Assembly: GCA_027859005.1 (NCBI GenBank)
Contig: JAQIBQ010000025.1
Location: forward strand, 1 to 39,626
Reading direction: 5' to 3'
Length of the DNA: 39,626 bases
Source: Prolixibacteraceae bacterium
GTDB taxonomy: Bacteria; Bacteroidota; Bacteroidia; Bacteroidales; Prolixibacteraceae
Shown: positions 17,238 to 26,263 of the stretch, piece by piece
Layout of the letters: every line of letters begins with the position of its first letter
Position numbering within the stretch: the first letter of the stretch is position 1
Made by a program: the position numbers and the translations under genes
Notes under the pieces: generated by a model
What the model was told of the DNA's origin: nothing
Seen by the model: only the letters and a program-made list of their open reading frames with translations
Database searches by the model: none

Positions 17238-18824
17238 ATGGATTTATTTACAAATGTCTATTTCTCATTCTTCCTAATTGTAACCCTAGGTTTTCTTATT
17301 GGTAGGATCAAGATAAAAGGTATTTCACTCGATGTATCGGCAGTAATTTTTATTGCCTTGGTGTTTGGACATTATGGTGTTATTATTCCCAAAGATTTTC
17401 AACAAATAGGACTTGTACTCTTTATTTTTACCATAGGAATACAAGCTGGTCCAGGATTTTTTGCATCTTTTAAAAAGCATGGAAAAGATTTAGCAATACT
17501 AGCATCTACTTTAATAATTACTGCTGGCTTAGTTACTGCATTAGTCGTTTATATATTCGATATCGACATGAACATAGGTATCGGTTTATTAACTGGAGCA
17601 CTAACAAGTACGCCCGGGTTAGCTGCTGCAATCGATACAACTGGCTCTCCATTGGCATCAATTGGCTATGGAATTGCCTATCCTTTTGGGGTTATTGGGG
17701 TTATTCTCTTTGTAAGTTTCATGCCTAAATTCATAAAAGCAAACATTAAAAATTCAGAAGAAGAATATGAGACAAGTATAAAGTCTGATTTTCCAGAAAT
17801 AGAAAAAGCAAACTTTATTGTTGAAAACGAAAATGTGGTAGGAAAAACAATTGCAGAACTACGCATTCGATACATGACAAAAGCAGTAGTTTCGCGTGTA
17901 ATGCACAACGAAACAGCTATTACTCCAACTCCAACAACAATTCTGCACAAAGGTGATATAATTAAAGCCGTTGGCGATAATGAGGCGCTTGACCGAATAA
18001 AACTTCTTATTGGCCAGAAAACTACAATTGAAATTCCGTTGTCTACGAAATACGATATACGAAGAGTGCTTGTTACCAATAAAGAATATGTAAATAAAAC
18101 CATTAAGCAACTCAATTTATTGGGAAATTATGGAGCTACAATTACACGCATAACACGTTCTGGAATTAACATTTCGCCAACACCAGCTTCACGTATTCAG
18201 TTTGGTGATAAATTAATGATTGCCTGTGGAACCGAGAACATGAAACAAGTTGTTAATATATTTGGCAACGACGACAGAAGACTTTCCGATACCGATTTTT
18301 TACCCATTGCATTAGGAATTATAATTGGTGTATTAATTGGAAAAATTAATATTTCAGTAGGTAGCTTTAGTTTCAGTCCTGGCTTAACAGGAGGTGTTTT
18401 GTTTTCGGGCTTAATGTTGGGCCGTATAGGTAAAACGGGGCCAATTCTTTGGACTATGACAAGCGCTGCGAACCAACTTATTCGTCAGCTAGGCTTATTG
18501 TTTTTTATGGCTGCAGTGGGTACATCGGCTGGAGCAAAGCTTGTAGAAATATTCATGGAAAACGGAGTAAGTATGTTTATTGCTGGCGCTATTATTACAG
18601 TGGTTCCAATGATAGTTGCAACCCTAATTGCAAAGTTTGTTTTTAAATTGAATATACTAACTTTATTAGGAGCACTAACAGGAAGTATGACAAGTACTCC
18701 AGGTCTTGCAGCTGTTGATAATATGACAGAAACCAATGCTCCAAGCGTTGCCTATGCCACAGTATATCCGTTGGCAATGGTATTGCTAATTATTGTTGTA
18801 CAAATACTGGGAACAATGATTTAA
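17238..18824 (+). CDS. AAE/YidE-YbjL family transporter with two RCK_C domains
   Basis: The 528-residue inner-membrane protein has two homologous membrane halves flanking a cytosolic region. Each half carries the family repeat motif: LTSTPGLAAA (about residue 118) and MTSTPGLAAV (about residue 485). The central part (about 185-345) contains two TrkA-C/RCK_C-like domains that usually bind a small regulatory ligand. Characterised relatives include the aspartate:alanine antiporter AspT; most YidE/YbjL members have unknown substrates, so no substrate is assigned. Its stop codon directly abuts the stop codon of the convergent lolE-like gene, with no base between them, so no intergenic terminator exists. 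Confidence 0.9.
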   Translation: MDLFTNVYFSFFLIVTLGFLIGRIKIKGISLDVSAVIFIALVFGHYGVIIPKDFQQIGLVLFIFTIGIQAGPGFFASFKKHGKDLAILASTLIITAGLVTALVVYIFDIDMNIGIGLLTGALTSTPGLAAAIDTTGSPLASIGYGIAYPFGVIGVILFVSFMPKFIKANIKNSEEEYETSIKSDFPEIEKANFIVENENVVGKTIAELRIRYMTKAVVSRVMHNETAITPTPTTILHKGDIIKAVGDNEALDRIKLLIGQKTTIEIPLSTKYDIRRVLVTNKEYVNKTIKQLNLLGNYGATITRITRSGINISPTPASRIQFGDKLMIACGTENMKQVVNIFGNDDRRLSDTDFLPIALGIIIGVLIGKINISVGSFSFSPGLTGGVLFSGLMLGRIGKTGPILWTMTSAANQLIRQLGLLFFMAAVGTSAGAKLVEIFMENGVSMFIAGAIITVVPMIVATLIAKFVFKLNILTLLGALTGSMTSTPGLAAVDNMTETNAPSVAYATVYPLAMVLLIIVVQILGTMI

Positions 18825-20045
18825 TTATTCCTGGTTTATTTGGAAGAATTTTTTTGGAAGAAGCTTAACTGGCAACCACGAAGCAACTGCTCCAATAAGC
18901 AAAACAGTAATTGCAATTACAATTAAATTTGTCCATCGGAGTTCAACCGGATAATATTCAATTGAGAACGAACCCGGAAATTTCAACCATCCGTAATGCA
19001 TTTGCCCTAAGCATATTAAAACACCAAGCACTAATCCAATAGCAGCACCTACAATTGATACCAACCAACCTTCAAATAAAAATATTAAGCCAATTTTTTG
19101 CTTCGTTAAGCCCAAACTTGAAAGTATGTTAATGTCTTTTCGTTTGTCGAGTATTAGCATCGATATTGAACTTGCCAAATTAAATGAAGCAATTACCAAT
19201 ATAAAAGAAAGAGTCAGGTAGATGAAAAAACGTTCGCTTTTGGCCACACGGTAATACGATTCGTGCTGTTGGTATCGATTTTGAATCACAAATTCATTAC
19301 CCAATTTCTTTTTGATTTCTTTTTGGAAACGTTTCACATCGGCACCTTCAACAAGGCCAATTTCAATAGAAGTAACCGTGCTGTCCATTTCGAGTAACTC
19401 ACGTGCTAAATCGAGCGTTACCAGTGCATACTGGTCATCAACCTCCTGCTGCTTCACTTCGTATATTCCTGAAAGAAAAACATGCTTGTGGCGAAATGGA
19501 TCGAGCAGCGTAGAACTACCTTTTCCTTTCTTCGGAACGGATATATAAATCGGGCGAACAAAATTAGTTGAAGCTCCTAAGTTATAGGCCATGCCACGCC
19601 CAATCACTGCGTAATCGAAGTTTCCATCGTTCAGTAATAAATTTCCATCGTACATGTGATTGTCGAGTCCACTCATTTCCAGAAAATCTTCAGAAACACC
19701 TTTAATGTTGGCAATAAACTGACGATCTTCAAACTTAAAATGAGCAATTTCTTCAGCTACTTCACAAAAATAAGCAACAGATTCGTCGTTGCGGATTTGT
19801 TCGAACGCCGATGAATAAGGATCGAACTGCTTACCTTCAGCTGCAGTAATTTTTATCTCTGAATCGAAAACACTGAAAAACGATTTTATTAAAACATCGA
19901 AACCGTTAAAAATTGAAAGTACAACTACCAATGCAGTTGTGCCAACAATTACACCAATCATAGCTATCGCCGAAATAATATTAACTACATTTTTCGACTT
20001 TTTCGAGAGTAAATACCTTCGAGCTATGTATAATGAAAAGTTCAT
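18825..20045 (-). CDS. LolC/LolE-like ABC transporter permease
   Basis: The 406-residue protein starts at ATG 20045, giving the canonical N-terminus MNFSLYIARRYL; the longer version from 20069 adds eight residues. One membrane helix near 22-47 is followed by a large periplasmic MacB-type domain (about 55-265) and three C-terminal helices of an FtsX domain. This is the topology of LolC/E, which extract lipoproteins from the inner membrane for transport to the outer membrane. No LolD ATPase is adjacent. It is the third gene of the rbfA - methyltransferase - permease run, with 126 bases before it. Assignment to LolE rather than another FtsX-like permease is by family and context. Confidence 0.85.
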   Translation of the reverse strand: MNFSLYIARRYLLSKKSKNVVNIISAIAMIGVIVGTTALVVVLSIFNGFDVLIKSFFSVFDSEIKITAAEGKQFDPYSSAFEQIRNDESVAYFCEVAEEIAHFKFEDRQFIANIKGVSEDFLEMSGLDNHMYDGNLLLNDGNFDYAVIGRGMAYNLGASTNFVRPIYISVPKKGKGSSTLLDPFRHKHVFLSGIYEVKQQEVDDQYALVTLDLARELLEMDSTVTSIEIGLVEGADVKRFQKEIKKKLGNEFVIQNRYQQHESYYRVAKSERFFIYLTLSFILVIASFNLASSISMLILDKRKDINILSSLGLTKQKIGLIFLFEGWLVSIVGAAIGLVLGVLICLGQMHYGWLKFPGSFSIEYYPVELRWTNLIVIAITVLLIGAVASWLPVKLLPKKFFQINQE

Positions 20046-20171
20046 CTGGTAACGATTATTTTTAAACAAAAAGATGGAATTCCAAATGAATTTAAAAATG
20101 TAAAATGATGGTATAGCATATTTAAATTGGTTATACGATTTTCACTTTGTTCCAACTCATGATCGTTTTAA

Positions 20172-20984
20172 TTATTTATAAGCTGTAACAATTAAGCCTA
20201 TTCCTTTTACGTGCTCAATTTTTGTATCCACCCAGTTTAATAAAGCAGAAATAGGAAAGACAACAAGGTAATAGAACGGAAGTAGAACAAAAAATATTTT
20301 ACTTACACCTAACATTTTAATTGGATATTTCATAGATAAACGCCAATCAATGCTTCCCGGTTTTCCATATTGATAACGCGCATAAACTTCGTTAAAACCA
20401 ACACGGTTCAGTTTATTTTTAATTTCTTGGATGTTATCGCCATCACGCACGTGTTCATCAATGAAGCCCGATACCTTATCGGGGTTGTGGTTGTGTGAAT
20501 CAGAACCCCCTTGGTCCGAAGGTGTTGAAATCAACAACATTCCTTTATCTTTCATTGAAGCATAGAAGTTTTTGAAGACTTTAACATCTTCTTCAATGTG
20601 CTCCATTACATCAACCGAAAGAACTAAGTCGAATTGTTCGGGCTCAATATAGTTGGTAAGATCGGCCTTTTCAAAAATAACGCGATCGTTCAATTTCATT
20701 TTTAAAAAGAACTTATTACAATCTAATATTTGTTCTTCTTTTACATCAACAGCTTTTATTAATGCATCTGGGAATAATTTTGACATGCTATAAGTGTATT
20801 GACCAAAACCTGAACCTGCATCTAAAATAACAGGTTTTGCAGGAAATATCCACTTTCGTAATTCAAGTCTTATGTGCCAAGAACGCAATAGAAGTAAATC
20901 GAGTAAACGATAAAATAGCTTTCTTATTGAAACAGATTTATTAATAACACGTCCTAATCTTCTTTTAATCGGATCGTATTGCAT
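20172..20984 (-). CDS. Class I SAM-dependent methyltransferase with C-terminal hydrophobic segment
   Basis: The 270-residue protein has a Rossmann methyltransferase core: SAM-binding motif I LDAGSGFG (54-61), the acidic end of strand 2 at VDVKEE (79-84), motif ADLT (107-110) and VMEHIEE (126-132). A hydrophobic stretch at about 229-250 could anchor it in the membrane, and a basic amphipathic N-terminus (about 8-46) precedes the core. The substrate is unknown; ubiquinone or menaquinone, lipid and polyketide methylases share this core. It lies 9 bases after rbfA and is clearly co-transcribed with it, an insertion into the common rbfA - lolE pairing. Confidence 0.85.
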   Translation of the reverse strand: MQYDPIKRRLGRVINKSVSIRKLFYRLLDLLLLRSWHIRLELRKWIFPAKPVILDAGSGFGQYTYSMSKLFPDALIKAVDVKEEQILDCNKFFLKMKLNDRVIFEKADLTNYIEPEQFDLVLSVDVMEHIEEDVKVFKNFYASMKDKGMLLISTPSDQGGSDSHNHNPDKVSGFIDEHVRDGDNIQEIKNKLNRVGFNEVYARYQYGKPGSIDWRLSMKYPIKMLGVSKIFFVLLPFYYLVVFPISALLNWVDTKIEHVKGIGLIVTAYK

Positions 20985-20993
20985 AATATTTTA

Positions 20994-21332
20994 TTAATCG
21001 TTCAATGCATTTTCAATATTATCGATATAATCTAAACTATCGTCAATAAAGAATTCCAAATTTGGCACAATACGTAATTGTTTTCCTACTTTATGGCCTA
21101 AAAATCCGCGGATCTGACCCGAAATTTGTTTCACTAATTTGATAAACTCATCGCTACCATCCGAAGGGAAAATACTCAGATAAATTTTTGCTACCGATAA
21201 ATCTTTCGAAATACGAACAACAGTTACCGAGACCATTTTACCTCCAAACAACGAACGACTTTCTTGCCTGAAGAAATCGGCTAATTCCTTTTGGATTAAC
21301 CGCGATACTTTATTTTGACGAATTGTATACAT
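20994..21332 (-). CDS. rbfA: Ribosome-binding factor A
   Basis: The 112-residue protein (ATG at 21332; a seven-residue longer start at 21353 would fall inside the -7 element) is a single KH-type RNA-binding domain. The N-terminus RQNKVSRLIQKELADFF, the central VTVVRISKDLSVAKIYLS strand-helix region and the LRIVPNLEFFIDDSLDY C-terminus match RbfA. It assists late 16S rRNA processing and 30S maturation, especially in the cold. It leads the minus-strand operon, with the methyltransferase 9 bases downstream. Confidence 0.93.
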   Translation of the reverse strand: MYTIRQNKVSRLIQKELADFFRQESRSLFGGKMVSVTVVRISKDLSVAKIYLSIFPSDGSDEFIKLVKQISGQIRGFLGHKVGKQLRIVPNLEFFIDDSLDYIDNIENALND

Positions 21333-21350
21333 TTTATAAAAAATTGAGTG

Positions 21351-21358
21351 CAAAGTTA
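21351..21358 (-). promoter_or_regulatory. -7 element of the rbfA operon
   Basis: On the minus strand TAACTTTG matches TAnnTTTG, 18 bases upstream of the rbfA ATG. Its position makes ATG 21332 the only reasonable start. Confidence 0.6.
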
Positions 21359-21897
21359 GCGAAATGAATTGAATTAAACGGCTTCAGCTTTTTGAACAAT
21401 TATTGAATCTAAAAATCATAAAATATAGCGATCTGAAATGGTTCTTTTACTTCATTCAAACCTCTACTTTCAGTTTCAAATCCTAAACATAAAATAGAAG
21501 CTCATGGTTTTGAAACGAAGAAGTTTTATTAGAACTTAAGTCCTGAAATTGACTTTTTAGTTTTTCGGTACGACGTAATTCGATTGTAAAAAAATACATG
21601 GATCCAACACTGTATTGAAAAATGGGTACCTTTCTTTCAACAAACTTGGTGTTAACTTGGGTAATTATTTATTAACATGCATCCGACGAAAAGATCTACA
21701 ATGAAAAAAGAATGATATTGATACAATTTACTTGATAAAAACTGATGGCACAAATTCAATGGTATAATTTTTAAAACCTTTCAGTTTTCCTGTTCTCAGA
21801 ATTTCACTTCTTCTATTTTTTAGACCATCAGCTCAGCTGTCGTTCTGTTCCTCTACTTATCAGTCCTTTAGTTTATTCACTATTTCTGTATTCCAGC
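21359..21897. other. Intergenic region of about 540 bp with no recognised feature
   Basis: The region is AT-rich with frequent stops in all frames and no RNA gene or strong hairpin. It lies between the rbfA promoter and the end of the threonine dehydrogenase gene. I see no terminator for the latter and no relic that can be identified by eye. Confidence 0.6.
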
Positions 21898-22926
21898 CTA
21901 TTCCCAATCCAAAATGATTTTGCCACAATTACCAGCTTCCATAATGTCAAATGCCTGCTGAAAATCATCAGCCTTCATTCGATGTGTAATAATAGGAGTT
22001 ATATCTAAACCGGTTGTAAGCATCATCTCCATTTGATACCATGTTTCGAACATTTCGCGTCCGTAAATGCCTTTAAGAGTAAGCCCTTTAAAAATTACTT
22101 TGTTCCAGTCAACCGTTGTATTGGGAGGCAAAATTCCAAGTAACGAAACCTTTCCTCCGTTGTACATGTGATCTATAAGTTGGTTAAATGCAACTGCCGA
22201 TCCTGAGCATTCGAGACCGATATCGAAACCAGCAATCATCCCCATTTTTTCCATTGCAATTTCAAACGAATCGGTTCGAGGATCTATTACTTGGTCGGCT
22301 CCCATTTTTAGCGCCAACTCGCGGCGGTAGGGGCTAAGATCGGTTCCTAATACATTGCGTGCTCCGGCAAACTTACAAATTGCTGCAGCCATAGATCCAA
22401 TAGGACCTCCAATCCCTGATATCATAATATCTTCGCCTAACAACGGAAAAGAAAGTGCGGTATGGGCAGCATTTCCGAAGGGATCCATAATGGAAACAAT
22501 CTCATCGGAAATTCGTGCATCCACTTTAATTACATTACTAACAGGCACAGCTACATACTCGGCAAAACCACCATCACGATGCACTCCAATTCCAACTGTA
22601 TAATTACAAATGTGTTGCCTTCCTCTACGACAATTTCTACAATGGCCACAAGCAATATGCCCTTCGGCAGTAACCCGATCACCTATTTTATATTGGTGAA
22701 CTTCTGATCCCAATTTTACAATTTCTCCAACATATTCGTGACCAATTATTAAAGGCGTTTTTATGGTTTTCTGTGCCCAATTGTCCCATTTATAAATGTG
22801 TAAATCAGTACCACAAATAGCCGATTTTTTAATTTTTATCAATACTTCGTTGGCCCCAACTTTGGGAATTGGAAGATCTTCCAACCATAAACCTCGTTCA
22901 GGTTTTGTTTTTACAATTGCCTTCAT
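21898..22926 (-). CDS. tdh: L-threonine 3-dehydrogenase
   Basis: The 342-residue zinc-dependent MDR enzyme oxidises threonine with NAD to 2-amino-3-oxobutyrate, the first step to glycine and acetyl-CoA. Catalytic zinc ligands C38 (ICGTDLH) and H63/E64 (GHEYVG), structural zinc cysteines C93, C96, C99 and C107, and the IYGREMFETWYQM segment match Escherichia coli Tdh along the whole length. The nucleotide-binding turn reads SGIGGPIGSM (170-179), one residue longer than SGAGPIGIM of E. coli, which accounts for the 342 versus 341 length. The usual partner kbl is not adjacent. No clear TAnnTTTG was found upstream. Confidence 0.95.
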   Translation of the reverse strand: MKAIVKTKPERGLWLEDLPIPKVGANEVLIKIKKSAICGTDLHIYKWDNWAQKTIKTPLIIGHEYVGEIVKLGSEVHQYKIGDRVTAEGHIACGHCRNCRRGRQHICNYTVGIGVHRDGGFAEYVAVPVSNVIKVDARISDEIVSIMDPFGNAAHTALSFPLLGEDIMISGIGGPIGSMAAAICKFAGARNVLGTDLSPYRRELALKMGADQVIDPRTDSFEIAMEKMGMIAGFDIGLECSGSAVAFNQLIDHMYNGGKVSLLGILPPNTTVDWNKVIFKGLTLKGIYGREMFETWYQMEMMLTTGLDITPIITHRMKADDFQQAFDIMEAGNCGKIILDWE

Positions 22927-23043
22927 AATAATTTATATTTATGCTTGCAAGTTCGAGAGATTCAAAAAACTAAAACATGATTTTTTACCGATTAGAACTC
23001 TTATTTATAAAAGCAATTGTAAATTGCCCCAAAAAGAAAAATA

Positions 23044-23754
23044 ATGGATAAACTGGTTCAACATACCATCGACAAACTGGAAAAAATCGAAGATCAGAAT
23101 CATAAACTCTTTATGAAAAAAATGATTCCTTCAAAAAAAACAGTTCTGGGAATTAAAACACCAATCTTAAAAAATATAATAAAAGAACTAATGGCTGAAA
23201 CAGCCAACTATTCCTTACGTGAAAAAATTGAGCTGGCTATTGAGTTTATACGAACTGATATTTTTGAAATGGGTCAAATTGCCTATGAATTTATAGGAAT
23301 AGATAAGAAACTAATGGCTGCTCTTACCTTGCCTGATTTAGAACGAATGAATTATAATTTGGACAATTGGGCATCGGTTGATACATTTTCGGTTTACGTT
23401 TTTGGAAAAGCATGGAAAACAGGTAAGGTTTCCGACGCTTATTTTATGAAATTAGTGCATCATCCCAATTTTTGGCAACGTAGAATTGCAATTGTTTCAA
23501 CTGTACCCTTAAACCAAAAATCAAATAAAAATATTTCTGACCCAGACCGTACTTTAAAGATTTGCACTGAAGTTGTAAGTGATTATGAAGATTTGGTTGT
23601 TAAAGCTCTTTCGTGGGCACTTAGGGTTCTAGCAAAACGAGAACCAAAAGCTGTACAAGCATTTATTGATACACATCAAAATGAATTACACAAACGTGTG
23701 CTACGCGAGGTAAATAATACTTTGATATTTGGATTAAAAAATGAAAAAAAATAA
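23044..23754 (+). CDS. AlkD-like DNA alkylation-repair glycosylase
   Basis: The 236-residue all-helical HEAT-like protein is of the AlkD family (PF08713), which excises bulky or positively charged alkylpurines without flipping the base. Key residues are visible: W109 and D113 in NWASVDTF, at the same numbers as in Bacillus cereus AlkD, an arginine pair R146/R147 in FWQRRIAIVST, and W191 in ALSWALRVLAK near AlkD W187. It is a single gene, 117 bases from the divergent tdh start, and it converges on the histidine kinase gene with an 18-base gap. Confidence 0.88.
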   Translation: MDKLVQHTIDKLEKIEDQNHKLFMKKMIPSKKTVLGIKTPILKNIIKELMAETANYSLREKIELAIEFIRTDIFEMGQIAYEFIGIDKKLMAALTLPDLERMNYNLDNWASVDTFSVYVFGKAWKTGKVSDAYFMKLVHHPNFWQRRIAIVSTVPLNQKSNKNISDPDRTLKICTEVVSDYEDLVVKALSWALRVLAKREPKAVQAFIDTHQNELHKRVLREVNNTLIFGLKNEKK

Positions 23755-23772
23755 CAACAAGTAAGCAATAGA

Positions 23773-24966
23773 TTAGTCAATAGGAAGTGTGAAATAAAAT
23801 TCAGTACCCTTAGCAAATATTGAATTGAACCATATTTTTCCACCTAATAATTCGACATAAGCCTTTGTTATTGAAAGTCCCAGACCAGTACCACCATATT
23901 TCTTTGAATAGGTTTGATCAGCTTGCCAAAACCGATTGAAAACTATTTTCTGATGAGCAGCATTAATACCAATCCCTGTATCCTTTACAAAAAATAGAAT
24001 GGATTTATCTATAATCCTACAACCAAACTCAACAGATCCTTTGGGAGTAAACTTTAAGGCATTGTTTACCAAGTTGATTATAATTTGAATGAGCTTTGTT
24101 TTATCGGTATCAATGCAAAAGGAATCCTCCAAAATAATCGATAGTTTAAGTTCAATATCAGCATTCTTCCTATTTACTTGAAAACTTTTGTGCAATTCAA
24201 TCAAAAGTTTACTGAGCTCGATTGTTGATACATTCTTTTCAGAAATACCAGAGTCAATTTCAGACATACGAATAATGTCCTCTACAATCTCAATTAAATG
24301 ATAACTATTTTCAATTAGTATTTGACTGTACTGTTCTCTCTTATCAATTGGTATAGATTGATCGGTTATTAGTTGTGAAAAACCTGCAATACTATTTAAA
24401 GGCGTTCTTATTTCATGGCTCATATTGGCAAGGAATAAGCTTTTCAGTCTACTACTTTCCTCGGCCTTTTCTTTTGCTTTAAACAAATCATTTTCATGCT
24501 TTTTCCTTTGTGATACATCTCTGATAATAGCAATTATTGAATCTGTACCTGACCATATTGTTCTTTTCAACGAAATTTCAGCAAAAAATATAGTATTTGA
24601 AATCGTATTGTTTAGCCTTGTTTCAAATAACATTGATTCACCTTCCAGAATCTTTTTTGATATTTCGACATAACTATTTGTTTTATTTTCAAAAACAACC
24701 AAATCCTGCATTAATATAGGAATAGTTCCACTTTTATCGAAGTTGCAGAATTCTTTGGCTTTTTTATTTACTCTAATGATCTCTCCTGCTGCATTGTGTA
24801 TAATAATTGCATCGTTTGTATTATCAAAAAAAGTGCTTAGATTTTGATTCTTCTCTTCAAGTTCTCTAATCTTTTTCTGAAGTTCTGGATAATAACTCTT
24901 CCTCCCAGAATTGTCTCCTAATCCAATAATTCGATCTCTATATTTATCCCAATCTTCGTTACTCAT
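23773..24966 (-). CDS. Soluble PAS-domain sensor histidine kinase, partner of ErcA
   Basis: The 397-residue protein has no signal or membrane helix. A short coiled coil (about 28-44) leads into a PAS domain (about 42-155, starting FFDNTNDAIII and ending RDVSQRK). HisKA follows with H184 in MSHEIRTPLN, and a HATPase with N-box at 298-302, G1 DTGIGI (329-334) and G2 GGTGLGL (358-364). It ends directly after the ATPase, so a separate response regulator is required and none is nearby. The ATG follows the TAG of the upstream ercA-like gene with no base between, so the two are translationally coupled. The pairing mirrors ercA/ercS-type arrangements known in Pseudomonas ethanol-oxidation regulation; the role here is inferred. 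Confidence 0.92.
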   Translation of the reverse strand: MSNEDWDKYRDRIIGLGDNSGRKSYYPELQKKIRELEEKNQNLSTFFDNTNDAIIIHNAAGEIIRVNKKAKEFCNFDKSGTIPILMQDLVVFENKTNSYVEISKKILEGESMLFETRLNNTISNTIFFAEISLKRTIWSGTDSIIAIIRDVSQRKKHENDLFKAKEKAEESSRLKSLFLANMSHEIRTPLNSIAGFSQLITDQSIPIDKREQYSQILIENSYHLIEIVEDIIRMSEIDSGISEKNVSTIELSKLLIELHKSFQVNRKNADIELKLSIILEDSFCIDTDKTKLIQIIINLVNNALKFTPKGSVEFGCRIIDKSILFFVKDTGIGINAAHQKIVFNRFWQADQTYSKKYGGTGLGLSITKAYVELLGGKIWFNSIFAKGTEFYFTLPID

Positions 24967-26118
24967 CTATAATGATTCTTGATAGATTACTTCCAAATCT
25001 TTCAAATTTGGTACACGTGGATTCGTTGCATTACAAGGATCTTTAATTGCCCTACTTGCCAGAACTGATAGCATATCAGAAGTAACAGCATTATCTTTCA
25101 ACGTTTTAGCAACACCAACTCTTTCCTTAAAATGAATTAATTTTTCAACCAATATTTTTTTATACTCATTTACACTTCTTGATGCTGAGCTTATACCAAA
25201 AAGTTCACCTAATTTTCGGTATCGTTCTTCGGCATGATCAAAATTATAATCAACTACATGAGGTAATAAAATAGCGTTACATTCTCCATGAGGTAAATCA
25301 AGATATCCGCCCAAACTATGAGCCAGAGAATGAACACAACCTAAGCTAGTATTCGAAAAAGCTAGTCCTGCATACAAACTACCTAACATTATATTGCTCC
25401 GTAAATCCATGTCATTTGGATTTTCGAGGGTTGGGATCAGATTTTTGTAAATTAATTGTACTGCTTCAAGAGCATATAAGTCGGTAAATGGTGAATTTGC
25501 ATTTGATACAAAAGCCTCAAAAGCATGCGACAATGCATCTAATGCAGTGCAGGATGTTAAAAATGACGACATGCTCAACAATGTTTCCGGATCAATAAGC
25601 GCTAGATCGGGAACAACAGCCTTACTAATAATTGCCATCTTATACTTCTCTGTATAATTATTTATAATTGCAAATTGAGATACATCGGCAGACGTTCCTC
25701 CTGTAGTTGGAATACAGATAAGAGGAGGCATGGGATATATTATTTTATCCACTCCTTCAAAAAATTGAATTGGTTTATCGTTAGATACAACTATTCCAAT
25801 TCCTTTGGCACAATCCAAAACGCTACCACCTCCAAAAGCAACTATAAAATCACATTTATTTGCTTTAAATTGCTCTGCGCCTTCCATTACTTCATAATCT
25901 CTGGGATTGGGTGAGATATTAGAAAAAACTTCGAATGGTATATTTTCATTTTGTATTGATTCAACAACATCTTTATAAAAAAATTCATTCTTAACCTGAT
26001 TGTCTGTTACAAGCATCAATTTATTTGCGCCAAGATTCTTACAGTATTTGCCCGTAAGTTTACGAGCACCCGTTCCATATATAAATTCAGGAGCGACAAA
26101 CTTCCTAAGTTCAAGCAT
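24967..26118 (-). CDS. ercA: ErcA-like iron-containing alcohol dehydrogenase (regulatory type)
   Basis: The 383-residue group III alcohol dehydrogenase has NAD-binding GGGS (96-99) and metal ligands D194, H198, H263 and H277 (DALSH, VHSLAH, LPHGEC). The opening LRKFVAPEFIYG, the SPNPR segment, the TSADVSQFAII stretch and the ending DPCNATNPR follow the ErcA subgroup, which in Pseudomonas aeruginosa takes part in control of ethanol oxidation and is annotated as an alcohol dehydrogenase-like regulator. All metal ligands remain, so catalytic activity is possible. The coupled kinase supports a sensory role. An acetate permease gene lies upstream on the same strand but ends in its own terminator. 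Confidence 0.85.
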   Translation of the reverse strand: MLELRKFVAPEFIYGTGARKLTGKYCKNLGANKLMLVTDNQVKNEFFYKDVVESIQNENIPFEVFSNISPNPRDYEVMEGAEQFKANKCDFIVAFGGGSVLDCAKGIGIVVSNDKPIQFFEGVDKIIYPMPPLICIPTTGGTSADVSQFAIINNYTEKYKMAIISKAVVPDLALIDPETLLSMSSFLTSCTALDALSHAFEAFVSNANSPFTDLYALEAVQLIYKNLIPTLENPNDMDLRSNIMLGSLYAGLAFSNTSLGCVHSLAHSLGGYLDLPHGECNAILLPHVVDYNFDHAEERYRKLGELFGISSASRSVNEYKKILVEKLIHFKERVGVAKTLKDNAVTSDMLSVLASRAIKDPCNATNPRVPNLKDLEVIYQESL

Positions 26119-26198
26119 ATTTCTTTAAATTATTCTCATGAATAAACTCTCAATGTACACAAGATAAACATTTACCTGTAATTAAAGTTTGAAAAGCA

Positions 26199-26231
26199 AA
26201 AAACCTATGCCGAATAACGAAATAGGTTTTT
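26199..26231 (-). terminator. Rho-independent terminator of the acetate transporter gene
   Basis: A perfect 10-bp stem, AAAAACCTAT (26199-26208) with ATAGGTTTTT (26222-26231), has a 13-base loop. On the minus strand a T-run follows. It separates the transporter from ercA. Confidence 0.85.
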
Positions 26232-26263
26232 AGATAAACGAGCTTGATTTTTGCTCATATTTT

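Noticed and set aside
17678-18115. 145-codon antisense open frame over the transporter
   Set aside because: The sense frame is a clear membrane transporter; the antisense product has no recognisable motif or promoter.
18822-18827. Overlapping or fused genes at the transporter/lolE junction
   Set aside because: The two stop codons abut exactly on opposite strands; it is a compact convergent junction, not an overlap or fusion.
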